Shown here piece after piece: positions 7,079 through 12,864 of a stretch of DNA of 12,866 bases. The stretch comes from UBA1479 sp038109305 (GTDB lineage: Bacteria > Pseudomonadota > Alphaproteobacteria > Rhodospirillales > Casp-alpha2): assembly GCA_038109305.1 (NCBI GenBank), contig JAYNIR010000040.1:1-12866 (forward strand). The letters are read 5' to 3'. The first letter of the stretch is position 1; each line of letters starts with the position of its first letter. Made by a program: the position numbers and the translations under genes. The notes beneath the pieces were generated by a model, which worked only from the letters and a program-made list of their open reading frames with translations, searched no databases and was not told where the DNA came from.

Positions 7079-8776
7079 ATGTCGGAAATATCCGCACCGC
7101 CACCACCACCGCCGCCGTCCGCCGGCCCACCGCCGCCGCCCCTGCCGCCGCCAACGGCGGTGACCTTGCCGCCGGCGCAAACCCAAATTCCCATTCCCCC
7201 CGCGCTATTGAACGCGCTGATCGGCGCGCGGTTCGACGCGCAATTGATCAACGTGACGCCGCAGGGCTTATTGACCCCGCAGGGAAGCTTCGGCCAGGTG
7301 CAACTGCAACTGCTGTCACCGCTTTCGCTGACGCCCGGCGACGCCCTTGTTCTGCAATTAACCAACAAGGGAAATGGGCTGCAGTTCGTCATCGTGACCG
7401 TCAACGGCCAAAACGCAACCGCGCTTCGCGCCGGCGGCGCGCAGATCCTTGAAGGCGCCCGTCAGGCGGCCGGATCAGCGACGGCCCTGCCGTTCACGCA
7501 AGGCGGCCTGCTGACCGCGACGCTGCTGCGCCCTACCATCGGCTTTCCGGCCCTGGCCCAACCATCGGCCAGAACGCCGACACAGCCATCAGGCCCAACG
7601 GTTACCGGGACGGCCGGACTGCCAGGCGTGCAGACCATACAGGGACAGGCGCCCGCCCTTCCGGGCGGGCAAGCGGCAGGCGGCGCCCCCGGGGTGGGAC
7701 AACCCGCCGTCGCAGAATCCGTCCCGGGCGGCGCACCCGCCCTGCCAGGCCAGGCAGCCTCGGGGCAGCCGGGTGCCGCGCCCGTCACGCTGCCGCCGGG
7801 CACACAGTTCACCTTCCGTATCGCCGATATTCAGCCGCCGCCGCCGGGGGGTGCGTCGTCGGTGACGCCGCTGACCGGTCAGGCCGTGCTCGCACAAGGG
7901 CAGACATTGACCGGCATCGTCACGGGCCAGAATGCGGGCGGGCAGCCCATCGTCGAAACTGTTTTGGGACCGATCGCCATCAACGGCGCCAACCCGCCGC
8001 CGGAAGGTGCGCGCGTGGTCCTGACCGTGACGACGACGCCGCTGCCGCCGACGGCGGCGGAACCACTGCTCGACAACCAACAGCTATTCCTTCGCCAGGC
8101 GCTGTTTCTCGACCGTCAGTGGCCGGCTTTGAACGAAACCCTGCAAGCCTTGGAGCAGGCCGCGCCCAACGCGGCCCTGCAGATAACGCAAACCGCGCTG
8201 CCCCGGCCCGACGCCAACCTTGCGGCCAATATCATGTTCTTTCTGGCAGCGCTTCGTGGCGGCGACCTACGGTCGTGGCTGGGCGATCAGCCCATGCGCG
8301 TGCTGCAACGGGTCAACCCGGGGCTGCTGAACCGGCTGCGCGACGATATGGGACGGATTTCGAGCGTTGCGGAAGACCCGGGCTCTGGCGACTGGCGGAC
8401 AGTCATGGTGCCGTTTCACAACGGCCAGTCGCTGGATCAGGTCCGCTTGTTGATCCGGAATCAGGATACGGACGAAGACGACGAAGAAGACAACACGGGC
8501 ACCCGTTTCGTCGTCGACGTGTCGTTATCGCGGCTCGGGCACATTCAATTGGATGGGCTGGTCAATACAAACCGGCGGAGGCTCGACATGGTCGTTCGGT
8601 CGGACCCGCGCCTACCGCCCGACATGCAGAACGACATTCGCCGCCTTTATGACGGGGCCCGCGAAATCACCGGGTTCCGCGGCGGTGTCGGATTTCAGGC
8701 GCAGCCCGCCAATTTCATCGACATCCGGCCGCCCGCCGAAAAAAGCGGCAACGGCGGCGTCGGGCTTGTTGTATAA
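7079..8776 (+). CDS. Proline-rich protein with FliK-like C-terminus (possible hook-length control)
   Basis: I do not firmly recognise this 565-residue protein. Residues 7-25 are nearly all proline, with a run of seven (7-13) and a run of five (17-21). Residues 40-120 look like a small beta-rich domain (LNALIGARFDAQLINVTPQG). Residues 150-260 are disordered and rich in Pro, Gly, Ala and Gln, with a degenerate repeat around APALPGGQAAGG (191-202) and APALPGQAASGQ (219-230). Residues 380-430 are helical. Residues 475-545 (TRFVVDVSLSRLGHIQLDGLV, then RRLDMVVRSDP, PPDMQNDIRRLYDGAREI) have the strand pattern of the FliK/Flg_hook C-terminal domain. That pattern, the length and the disorder fit a secreted ruler or related export-control protein. 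No signal peptide is seen. GAGAGG at 7065-7070 is an SD 8 nt before the ATG. An internal acidic stretch DTDEDDEEDN lies at 463-472. Confidence 0.5.
   Translation: MSEISAPPPPPPPSAGPPPPPLPPPTAVTLPPAQTQIPIPPALLNALIGARFDAQLINVTPQGLLTPQGSFGQVQLQLLSPLSLTPGDALVLQLTNKGNGLQFVIVTVNGQNATALRAGGAQILEGARQAAGSATALPFTQGGLLTATLLRPTIGFPALAQPSARTPTQPSGPTVTGTAGLPGVQTIQGQAPALPGGQAAGGAPGVGQPAVAESVPGGAPALPGQAASGQPGAAPVTLPPGTQFTFRIADIQPPPPGGASSVTPLTGQAVLAQGQTLTGIVTGQNAGGQPIVETVLGPIAINGANPPPEGARVVLTVTTTPLPPTAAEPLLDNQQLFLRQALFLDRQWPALNETLQALEQAAPNAALQITQTALPRPDANLAANIMFFLAALRGGDLRSWLGDQPMRVLQRVNPGLLNRLRDDMGRISSVAEDPGSGDWRTVMVPFHNGQSLDQVRLLIRNQDTDEDDEEDNTGTRFVVDVSLSRLGHIQLDGLVNTNRRRLDMVVRSDPRLPPDMQNDIRRLYDGAREITGFRGGVGFQAQPANFIDIRPPAEKSGNGGVGLVV
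7651..7670 (+). repeat. Strong hairpin within the proline-rich gene
   Basis: GCCCGCCC (7651-7658), loop TTCC, GGGCGGGC (7663-7670) is a perfect 8-bp GC stem in the part coding the Pro/Gly-rich linker. It may be only a by-product of Pro and Gly codon use (CCx against GGx). Confidence 0.4.
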
Positions 8777-8779
8777 GGA
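8775..8779 (+). promoter_or_regulatory. Ribosome binding site overlapping the upstream stop
   Basis: AAGGA overlaps the TAA (8774-8776) of the proline-rich gene and lies 9 nt before the ATG at 8789. This favours the ATG over the upstream in-frame TTG at 8780, and suggests translational coupling of the two genes. Confidence 0.6.
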
Positions 8780-8788
8780 TTGAAGCCG

Positions 8789-9193
8789 ATGGATGTAAGT
8801 TTTCCCATGAACGACGTAATTGAACGGCGCCGCATCCTCGCCCCTGTGGCCAATCCGGAACGCCGCCTCGATTATTTGGTGATGCTGACCGGTGGACTTG
8901 AAACCACGCACGGGCGGGCGGTCTCGGTCGCGATCCGCTATGTCCCGGACGCGCAGATCGTGTCGGCGGAAAACGTCTGGGCATATTTGGCGGTCATTGC
9001 CGAAGCGGATTGGCAGTCCCTGGAAGCCCTGGCGGCGACGGTCATGGCCGACTTCGCCGACGAAACCGTGGCGCGGTGGATCGAGGTGACGGTTGCCAGC
9101 GCTGAAGACGACCTGCCCCGGCATCAGGTGACGCTGGTCGACCGGCAGCCGGGCTGGGACAATCCGCCCCTGATATCGGGGGCGAAGGGTTAA
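8789..9193 (+). CDS. Small protein of unknown role, possible degenerate FolB/T-fold relative
   Basis: I do not recognise this gene with certainty. From ATG 8789 it encodes 134 residues (137 from TTG 8780). It has no membrane segment or signal peptide. The order of elements resembles dihydroneopterin aldolase (FolB): a strand with DYLVMLTGGLE, a strand VSVAIRYVPDA, helix ENVWAYLAVIAE, then SLEALAATVMADF. The last parallels the LxExxAExxAxxLLxxF helix of FolB. A final pair WIEVTVASAEDDLP and HQVTLVDR parallels WVRIKLSKPGA and VGVIIER. The FolB catalytic Lys (SKP) is missing (ASAED), so aldolase activity is unlikely if the kinship is real. The stop overlaps the fliJ stop on the other strand. As the last gene of the flagellar operon it may have an export or assembly role, but nothing in the sequence shows that. 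Confidence 0.5.
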   Translation: MDVSFPMNDVIERRRILAPVANPERRLDYLVMLTGGLETTHGRAVSVAIRYVPDAQIVSAENVWAYLAVIAEADWQSLEALAATVMADFADETVARWIEVTVASAEDDLPRHQVTLVDRQPGWDNPPLISGAKG

Positions 9194-9615
9194 CGGCCGG
9201 ACTTTTTCCGTCGGTAAAGCTGCAATCCAATTTCGTCCAATTCTTTCTGTTCGGCGCGGCGGGCTTCTTCTTCCTCGCGCTTTTTGCGGACATCCTGGGC
9301 GATTTCGTACTTCTTGAGCTCTATGTAAGCGCGGCCAAGGATGTCGCGGGCATCCCGGATTTCGGCCTCTTTCTGGGTGATGCTACGCTCGATCTGTTCG
9401 CGGCGGCGGCGCACCATGGTGTAATAGTGGCCGAAGGTCATGCCGACGCCGCTGGGGTTCGACGCGGCCAGTGCCATTTCCTTCTGCAGTTCTTTTTTTA
9501 GATCGATAATCGCCTGATCCAGATCGTTCAGAAGTTTGATGTGGCGCGCCAGATCGCGGCGACGTTCGTCGACGGTCCATTCATGCAGGCGGATCAGGCT
9601 TTTCAGGCCGGCCAA
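9190..9615 (-). CDS. fliJ: Flagellar export protein FliJ
   Basis: FliJ is a small coiled-coil protein that sits as a stalk in the FliI hexamer, contacts FlhA and escorts export chaperones. The 141-residue product (147 in Salmonella) is almost entirely charged helix. It begins AGLKSLIRLHEWTVDERRRDLA and ends with the basic REEEEARRAEQKELDE and YRRKKSGR, as in FliJ. The only reasonable start is a TTG (top-strand bases 9613-9615). The preceding codon is ATC, the next in-frame Met is about residue 46, and a strong SD (complement of 9624-9630, GGGAGGA) lies 8 nt upstream. The gene starts 15 nt after the fliI stop, so the two form a fliIJ operon. Weak sequence conservation is normal for FliJ, but size, start and context agree. 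Confidence 0.88.
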   Translation of the reverse strand: MAGLKSLIRLHEWTVDERRRDLARHIKLLNDLDQAIIDLKKELQKEMALAASNPSGVGMTFGHYYTMVRRRREQIERSITQKEAEIRDARDILGRAYIELKKYEIAQDVRKKREEEEARRAEQKELDEIGLQLYRRKKSGR

Positions 9616-9623
9616 GATGCGCG

Positions 9624-9630
9624 TCCTCCC
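9624..9630 (-). promoter_or_regulatory. Shine-Dalgarno deciding a TTG start for fliJ
   Basis: On the minus strand GGGAGGA lies in the 15-nt gap between the fliI stop (9631-9633) and the TTG codon at 9615-9613, at a spacing of 8 nt. It is the best SD on this strand and supports the non-ATG start. Confidence 0.7.
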
Positions 9631-10986
9631 TTACCCGGCCGCCTGCTCGGGTACTTCGAGCGGCATTTCGAGAATTTCGGCAAGCATCTGATAGCAGCTG
9701 TCCAGATCGGTCGTCTCGCCGATCTGCTGGGAGAGGAACGCCTCGATCCCGTCGTAATACCGGATCGCTTCGTCGACCTGCGGGTCGCTGCCCCGGCGGT
9801 AAGCGCCCAGGCGGATCAGTTCACCCATGTCTTCGTAGACCGCCAGCAATTGCCTGGCGCGGGCCAGCAGCGCGTTCTGCCCGGACGTGTTGCAGCCGGG
9901 GAGCGAGCGGCTGACGCTCCGAAGAATATTGATGGCCGGGTAACGGCCCCGTTCGGCGATGGCGCGATCAAGGACCACGTGCCCGTCCAGGATGCCGCGG
10001 ACCGAGTCGGCGACCGGCTCGTTATGATCGTCGCCTTCAACCAGAACGGTGAACAGCCCGGTGATGTCGCCCTGTTCGGGGCGGCCCGGGCCGGCCCGTT
10101 CCAACAGGCGCGGCATCAGCGCAAAGACCGACGGCGTATAGCCCTTGGACGCCGGCGGCTCGCCCACCGCAAGGCTGATTTCGCGCTGCGCCATGGCAAT
10201 GCGGGTGACCGAGTCGATCAGGCACAGCACGTTGTTACCGCGATCGCGGAAATATTCGGAAACCGCCATGGTCATGAATGCCGCCTGCCGGCGGACCAGT
10301 GGCGTCTCGTCCGATGTGGCGACGACCACGACCGAACGCTTCAAGCCTTCTTCGCACAGGTGGTCTTCGATGAATTCGCGGGCTTCGCGGCCGCGTTCGC
10401 CGACCAGGCCGATGACGCTGACGTCGGCGTCGGTGTTTCGCGCCATCATCGACAGCAACGTCGACTTGCCGACGCCGGACCCGGCGAAAATGCCGAGCCG
10501 CTGGCCCTTACAGCAGGTCAGGAAGGCGTTCATGGCCCGCACGCCCAGATCAACCTTGGCGCCCATGCGCTTGCGCGAGTGCGCCGGCAGCGGATCGCCG
10601 TGGATGCGGTACGCCGCGCCGCCGTTCGGTAACGGGCCTTTTCCGTCCACCGGGCGGCCGAAGGCGTCGATGACGCGGCCGAGCCACTCGTCCACCGGAT
10701 AAATCAGCGGTTCGGCGGACCCTACCTCGACCCGACAGCCCATGCCGATGCCGTCAACGGACCCGAACGGCATGACCAGCGCCTTGCCGTCGCGGAAGCC
10801 GACAACCTCGCACGCCAGCCGGCGGCCGCCCTTCAGAATAATGGAGCAATGATCGCCGACGGAGATCGCGCCCTCGAGGCCCTCGACCTCGACCAGCAGG
10901 CCGACCACGTTGGCGACGCGGCCGAAATGCAGTTGGCCGGTTTGGCGTTCGACCTCGTTCAAAATGTTGTTGACGAAATTGTACAC
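9631..10986 (-). CDS. fliI: Flagellum-specific ATPase FliI
   Basis: FliI is the ATPase of the flagellar type III export apparatus, related to the F1 beta subunit, and forms a hexamer with FliH and FliJ. The 451-residue product (456 in Salmonella) has an N-terminal beta-barrel (about 20-90). It then has Walker A AGSGVGKST (168-176), the catalytic Glu segment GLVGERGREAREF (193-205), Walker B VLCLIDS (253-259), the PPASKGYTPSVFALMPRLLERAG stretch (about 277-299) and PAINILRSVSR. The frame begins with GTG (top-strand bases 10984-10986); no nearby ATG is in frame, and an in-frame stop lies at 11029-11031. No clear SD precedes the GTG, so the exact start is less sure than the identity. It is divergent from ctrA and its likely promoter carries a CtrA box. 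Confidence 0.96.
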   Translation of the reverse strand: MYNFVNNILNEVERQTGQLHFGRVANVVGLLVEVEGLEGAISVGDHCSIILKGGRRLACEVVGFRDGKALVMPFGSVDGIGMGCRVEVGSAEPLIYPVDEWLGRVIDAFGRPVDGKGPLPNGGAAYRIHGDPLPAHSRKRMGAKVDLGVRAMNAFLTCCKGQRLGIFAGSGVGKSTLLSMMARNTDADVSVIGLVGERGREAREFIEDHLCEEGLKRSVVVVATSDETPLVRRQAAFMTMAVSEYFRDRGNNVLCLIDSVTRIAMAQREISLAVGEPPASKGYTPSVFALMPRLLERAGPGRPEQGDITGLFTVLVEGDDHNEPVADSVRGILDGHVVLDRAIAERGRYPAINILRSVSRSLPGCNTSGQNALLARARQLLAVYEDMGELIRLGAYRRGSDPQVDEAIRYYDGIEAFLSQQIGETTDLDSCYQMLAEILEMPLEVPEQAAG

Positions 10987-11030
10987 GTGAGGGAAATCCG
11001 CGAATCCAAAAGCCGTTTCTGCGCCAGTTC

Positions 11031-11036
11031 ATACTA
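11031..11036 (-). promoter_or_regulatory. Possible -10 element of the fliI promoter
   Basis: On the minus strand the hexamer TAGTAT (complement of 11031-11036) matches TATAAT at four of six bases. A start about 7 nt downstream (near 11024) would give a leader of about 38 nt and place the CtrA box at 11050-11065 near -33, the usual position at CtrA-activated promoters. Confidence 0.4.
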
Positions 11037-11049
11037 TCACCCAGAACCG

Positions 11050-11065
11050 TTGATGGAGTGTTAAC
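11050..11065 (+). promoter_or_regulatory. CtrA-binding box between fliI and ctrA
   Basis: TTGA (11050-11053), seven bases, then TTAAC (11061-11065) matches the CtrA consensus TTAA-N7-TTAAC with one mismatch (A to G) in the first half. It lies in the divergent region, about 64 bp upstream of the fliI start codon and about 109 bp upstream of ctrA. It is best placed to act on fliI. No footprint evidence can be seen from sequence. Confidence 0.55.
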
Positions 11066-11107
11066 CCCCTATGGGATAAGAAAAATTCTCGCTGCTAGGA
11101 CCCGCGC

Positions 11108-11137
11108 TTGACGCCGATTCCCGGCCAACGGTATGGT
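11108..11137 (+). promoter_or_regulatory. Predicted sigma-70-type promoter of ctrA
   Basis: TTGACG (11108-11113, five of six to TTGACA), an 18-bp spacer and TATGGT (11132-11137, four of six to TATAAT) form the best promoter in the gap. A start near 11144 gives a leader of about 30 nt to the ctrA ATG. A GANTC site lies in the spacer and a GGTTAA repeat overlaps the -10 and start. Confidence 0.5.
11116..11120 (+). promoter_or_regulatory. GANTC (CcrM methylation) site inside the ctrA promoter
   Basis: GATTC lies between the predicted -35 and -10 of ctrA. CcrM methylates GANTC in alphaproteobacteria, and in Caulobacter the ctrA P1 promoter is controlled by methylation at such a site. A second site, GAATC (11002-11006), lies upstream of fliI in the same intergenic region. 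Confidence 0.45.
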
Positions 11138-11150
11138 TAACGAAGGTTAA
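11135..11150 (+). repeat. Tandem GGTTAA repeat at the ctrA start site
   Basis: GGTTAA (11135-11140), four bases, GGTTAA (11145-11150) is a direct repeat with a 10-bp period. The TTAA cores are 6 bp apart, one less than the 7 of the CtrA consensus. It overlaps the predicted -10 and transcription start, a typical place for autorepression. Confidence 0.5.
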
Positions 11151-11173
11151 TAGGCTCGATTGGAGGCTCGAAA

Positions 11174-11878
11174 ATGCGTGTTCTTCTCGTCGAAGATGAT
11201 CCGTCGACCCAGCAAAGCGTTAAAATGATGATGGAGTCGGCCAGTATGTTGGTCGATACAGCAGACCTGGGCGAAGACGGCCTAGAAATCGGCAAGCTTT
11301 ATGACTACGATATCATCGTGTTGGACATCATGCTGCCCGACATGAATGGGTTCGAGGTTTTGCGCAGGCTTCGCGATTCCAGGATCAACACTCCGGTGCT
11401 GATACTGTCGGGCCTGACGGAATCTGAAAGCAAGGTGAAGGGGCTCGGCTCCGGCGCCGACGACTATCTGACCAAGCCCTTCAACAAGGATGAGTTTATG
11501 GCCCGGATTCAGGCGATCGTCCGCCGCTCCCAGGGCCACGCCCAGTCGGTCATCCAGACCGGGCGCCTGTCGGTCAACCTGGACACCCGGACGGTCGAAG
11601 TCGACGACCAGCCGATCCACCTGACCGGCAAGGAATACGGAATCCTTGAATTGCTATCGCTGCGTAAGGGAACAACCCTGACCAAGGAAATGTTCCTCAA
11701 TCACCTGTACAACGGCATGGATGAACCGGAACTGAAAATCATCGACGTGTTCATCTGCAAGCTTCGGAAAAAGCTGTCGACGGCGACGGGCGGCGAAAAT
11801 TACATCGAAACCGTTTGGGGCCGCGGCTATGTGCTGCGCGACCCAGAACCGGATGTGAAACAGGCGGCGTCTGCCTGA
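11174..11878 (+). CDS. ctrA: Cell-cycle and motility response regulator CtrA
   Basis: CtrA is the OmpR-family master regulator of alphaproteobacteria. It controls flagellar and chemotaxis genes, and in some groups cell division and replication. The 234-residue product has a complete receiver domain (residues 1-118): the acidic pocket EDD (7-9), phospho-acceptor Asp51 in VLDIMLPDMNGF, and Lys101 in YLTKPFNKDE. The winged-helix domain carries the near-invariant CtrA stretches HLTGKEYGILELLSLRKGTT and MFLNHLYNGMDEPELKIIDV, then FICKLRKKL and ETVWGRGYVLRDP, which rule out other OmpR regulators. GGAGG (11162-11166) lies 7 nt before the ATG. The C-terminus is KQAASA, unlike the Ala-Ala end used for ClpXP turnover in Caulobacter. 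It is divergent from fliIJ and ends at a strong terminator. Confidence 0.98.
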   Translation: MRVLLVEDDPSTQQSVKMMMESASMLVDTADLGEDGLEIGKLYDYDIIVLDIMLPDMNGFEVLRRLRDSRINTPVLILSGLTESESKVKGLGSGADDYLTKPFNKDEFMARIQAIVRRSQGHAQSVIQTGRLSVNLDTRTVEVDDQPIHLTGKEYGILELLSLRKGTTLTKEMFLNHLYNGMDEPELKIIDVFICKLRKKLSTATGGENYIETVWGRGYVLRDPEPDVKQAASA

Positions 11879-11898
11879 TCGGGCGCCGTAACGGATGC

Positions 11899-11903
11899 GA
11901 ATC
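11899..11903 (+). promoter_or_regulatory. GANTC site downstream of ctrA
   Basis: GAATC lies 21 bp past the ctrA stop in the gap between ctrA and cheR. It is a potential CcrM site, but no promoter is seen around it, so it may have no role. Confidence 0.2.
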
Positions 11904-11910
11904 AGGCGGC

Positions 11911-11925
11911 GCCTTCAACGAAGGC
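11911..11925 (+). repeat. Small inverted repeat after ctrA
   Basis: GCCTTC (11911-11916), loop AAC, GAAGGC (11920-11925) is a perfect 6-bp stem. It lies just upstream of the stronger terminator hairpin and has no T-run of its own. Confidence 0.4.
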
Positions 11926-11941
11926 TTCACCAAAAACGACA

Positions 11942-11971
11942 GAGGCGGCCCCGGGCCGCCTCGTTTCATTT
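11942..11971. terminator. Bidirectional rho-independent terminator between ctrA and cheR
   Basis: GAGGCGGCC (11942-11950), loop CCG, GGCCGCCTC (11954-11962) is a perfect 9-bp GC-rich stem. On the plus strand it is followed by GTTTCATTT, ending ctrA. On the minus strand it is followed, after TGTCG, by TTTTT (complement of 11932-11936), ending cheR. It lies midway in the 125-bp gap between the convergent genes, which explains the whole gap with the smaller repeat before it. Confidence 0.8.
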
Positions 11972-12003
11972 AATCGATGCCAAACCGGTAAGGCGCGCCC
12001 GGA

Positions 12004-12816
12004 TCAAACGCCCTTGCGTTCGTGAACGCCGCGCAGCCCCTGCACGGGCTTGAAGCTTTCGGATACGCCCAGGACCGTTTCAGCGCCGCCCAGGAACAGC
12101 TTGCCGTAACCGGGCATTTGCTTCGCGATACCGTCCAGGACCTTGCCCTTGATCGGCTGATCGAAATAGATCAGCACGTTGCGGCAAAACACGACGTCGA
12201 AGGTGCAGAGCGGCACCAGGTTGTCCAGCAGGTTAAAGTACTTGTACTGGACCATGGCGCGGATTTCGGGTTTCAGCTGCCACTGATCGTCGGCCTTGTC
12301 GAAATATTTGACCAGCATGGTGATCGGCAGGCCGCGCTGCACCTCGAACTGCGAATAAAGCTCCTTCTGCGCCTTGGCGAGGACCTGTTTCGAGATGTTG
12401 GTGCCGACGATGTCGTATTTCCACCCGGTGAGCTTGGCACCCTCTTCCTTGAGGATCATCGCCAAGGAATAGGGTTCCTGCCCGTTGGAGGCCGCCGCGC
12501 ACCAGATGCGGAACGACTCCTTGGCGGAGCATTTTTCCAAAATGTGCGGCAGAACGTGTTCCTTCAACATGTCAAACGGCTTGATATCGCGGAAGAAGAA
12601 CGACTCGTTTGTCGTCATCCCCTCCGTGACCTCGATGATCAAGGCTTCTTTCTTGGTCGTCTTGATCTTCTGGATCAGTTCTTCCACGCCCTTGATGCCC
12701 TGCGTGCAGGCAACAGGCATCAGGCGGCTTTCCAGCAGATACGTCTTATCCTGATTAAGGACCAGACCGGACCGGTCCTTAAGCAGGTCGGCCATATATT
12801 TGAACTCGTCCGGCAT
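12004..12816 (-). CDS. cheR: Chemoreceptor glutamate methyltransferase CheR
   Basis: CheR transfers methyl groups from S-adenosylmethionine to glutamates of chemoreceptors for adaptation, in the cytoplasm at receptor arrays. The 270-residue product has the N-terminal helical domain (1-75: LLKDRSGLVLNQDKTYLLESRL) and MTTNESFFFRD (67-77). The SAM-binding motif I is RIWCAAASNGQEPYSLAM (103-120). VGTNIS (137-142) stands where the family usually has an Asp (TDIS). FEVQRGLP and the hallmark VVFCRNVLIYFD (208-219) follow. Length and motifs are full. The ATG is the only start after an in-frame TAA 18 nt upstream; no SD is visible, which is odd. The gene is transcribed toward ctrA, and a che operon probably continues upstream beyond the window. 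Confidence 0.95.
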   Translation of the reverse strand: MPDEFKYMADLLKDRSGLVLNQDKTYLLESRLMPVACTQGIKGVEELIQKIKTTKKEALIIEVTEGMTTNESFFFRDIKPFDMLKEHVLPHILEKCSAKESFRIWCAAASNGQEPYSLAMILKEEGAKLTGWKYDIVGTNISKQVLAKAQKELYSQFEVQRGLPITMLVKYFDKADDQWQLKPEIRAMVQYKYFNLLDNLVPLCTFDVVFCRNVLIYFDQPIKGKVLDGIAKQMPGYGKLFLGGAETVLGVSESFKPVQGLRGVHERKGV

Positions 12817-12831
12817 CGCTGAGAGCGTGTA

Positions 12832-12864
12832 TTACAGTTGGTCGAGAGAGTTCCTGGAAGCGGG
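12832..12864 (-). CDS. Possible C-terminal tail of a gene upstream of cheR (partial)
   Basis: On the minus strand the frame ending in TAA at 12834-12832 reads PASRNSLDQL and stops 15 nt before the cheR ATG. That spacing fits an operon, and cheB, cheY or cheW often precede cheR. Ten residues are too few to name it, and another frame is also open here. Confidence 0.25.
   Translation of the reverse strand, partial: PASRNSLDQL

Noticed and set aside
7063..7452. GTG-started frame overlapping the start of the proline-rich gene, 129 codons.
   Set aside because: It is rich in Arg, Ala and Asn and shares the region coding polyproline in the main frame. The SD GAGAGG at 7065-7070 fits the ATG at 7079 instead.
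9541..10632. Long plus-strand open frame of 363 codons opposite fliI and fliJ.
   Set aside because: It is antisense to the firmly identified fliI. Its product is Asp/Arg/Ala/Gly-rich with no domain, as expected from the complement of GC-rich codons.
12022..12822. Plus-strand open frame of 266 codons opposite cheR.
   Set aside because: It mirrors cheR nearly end to end and has low-complexity composition and no motif or SD.
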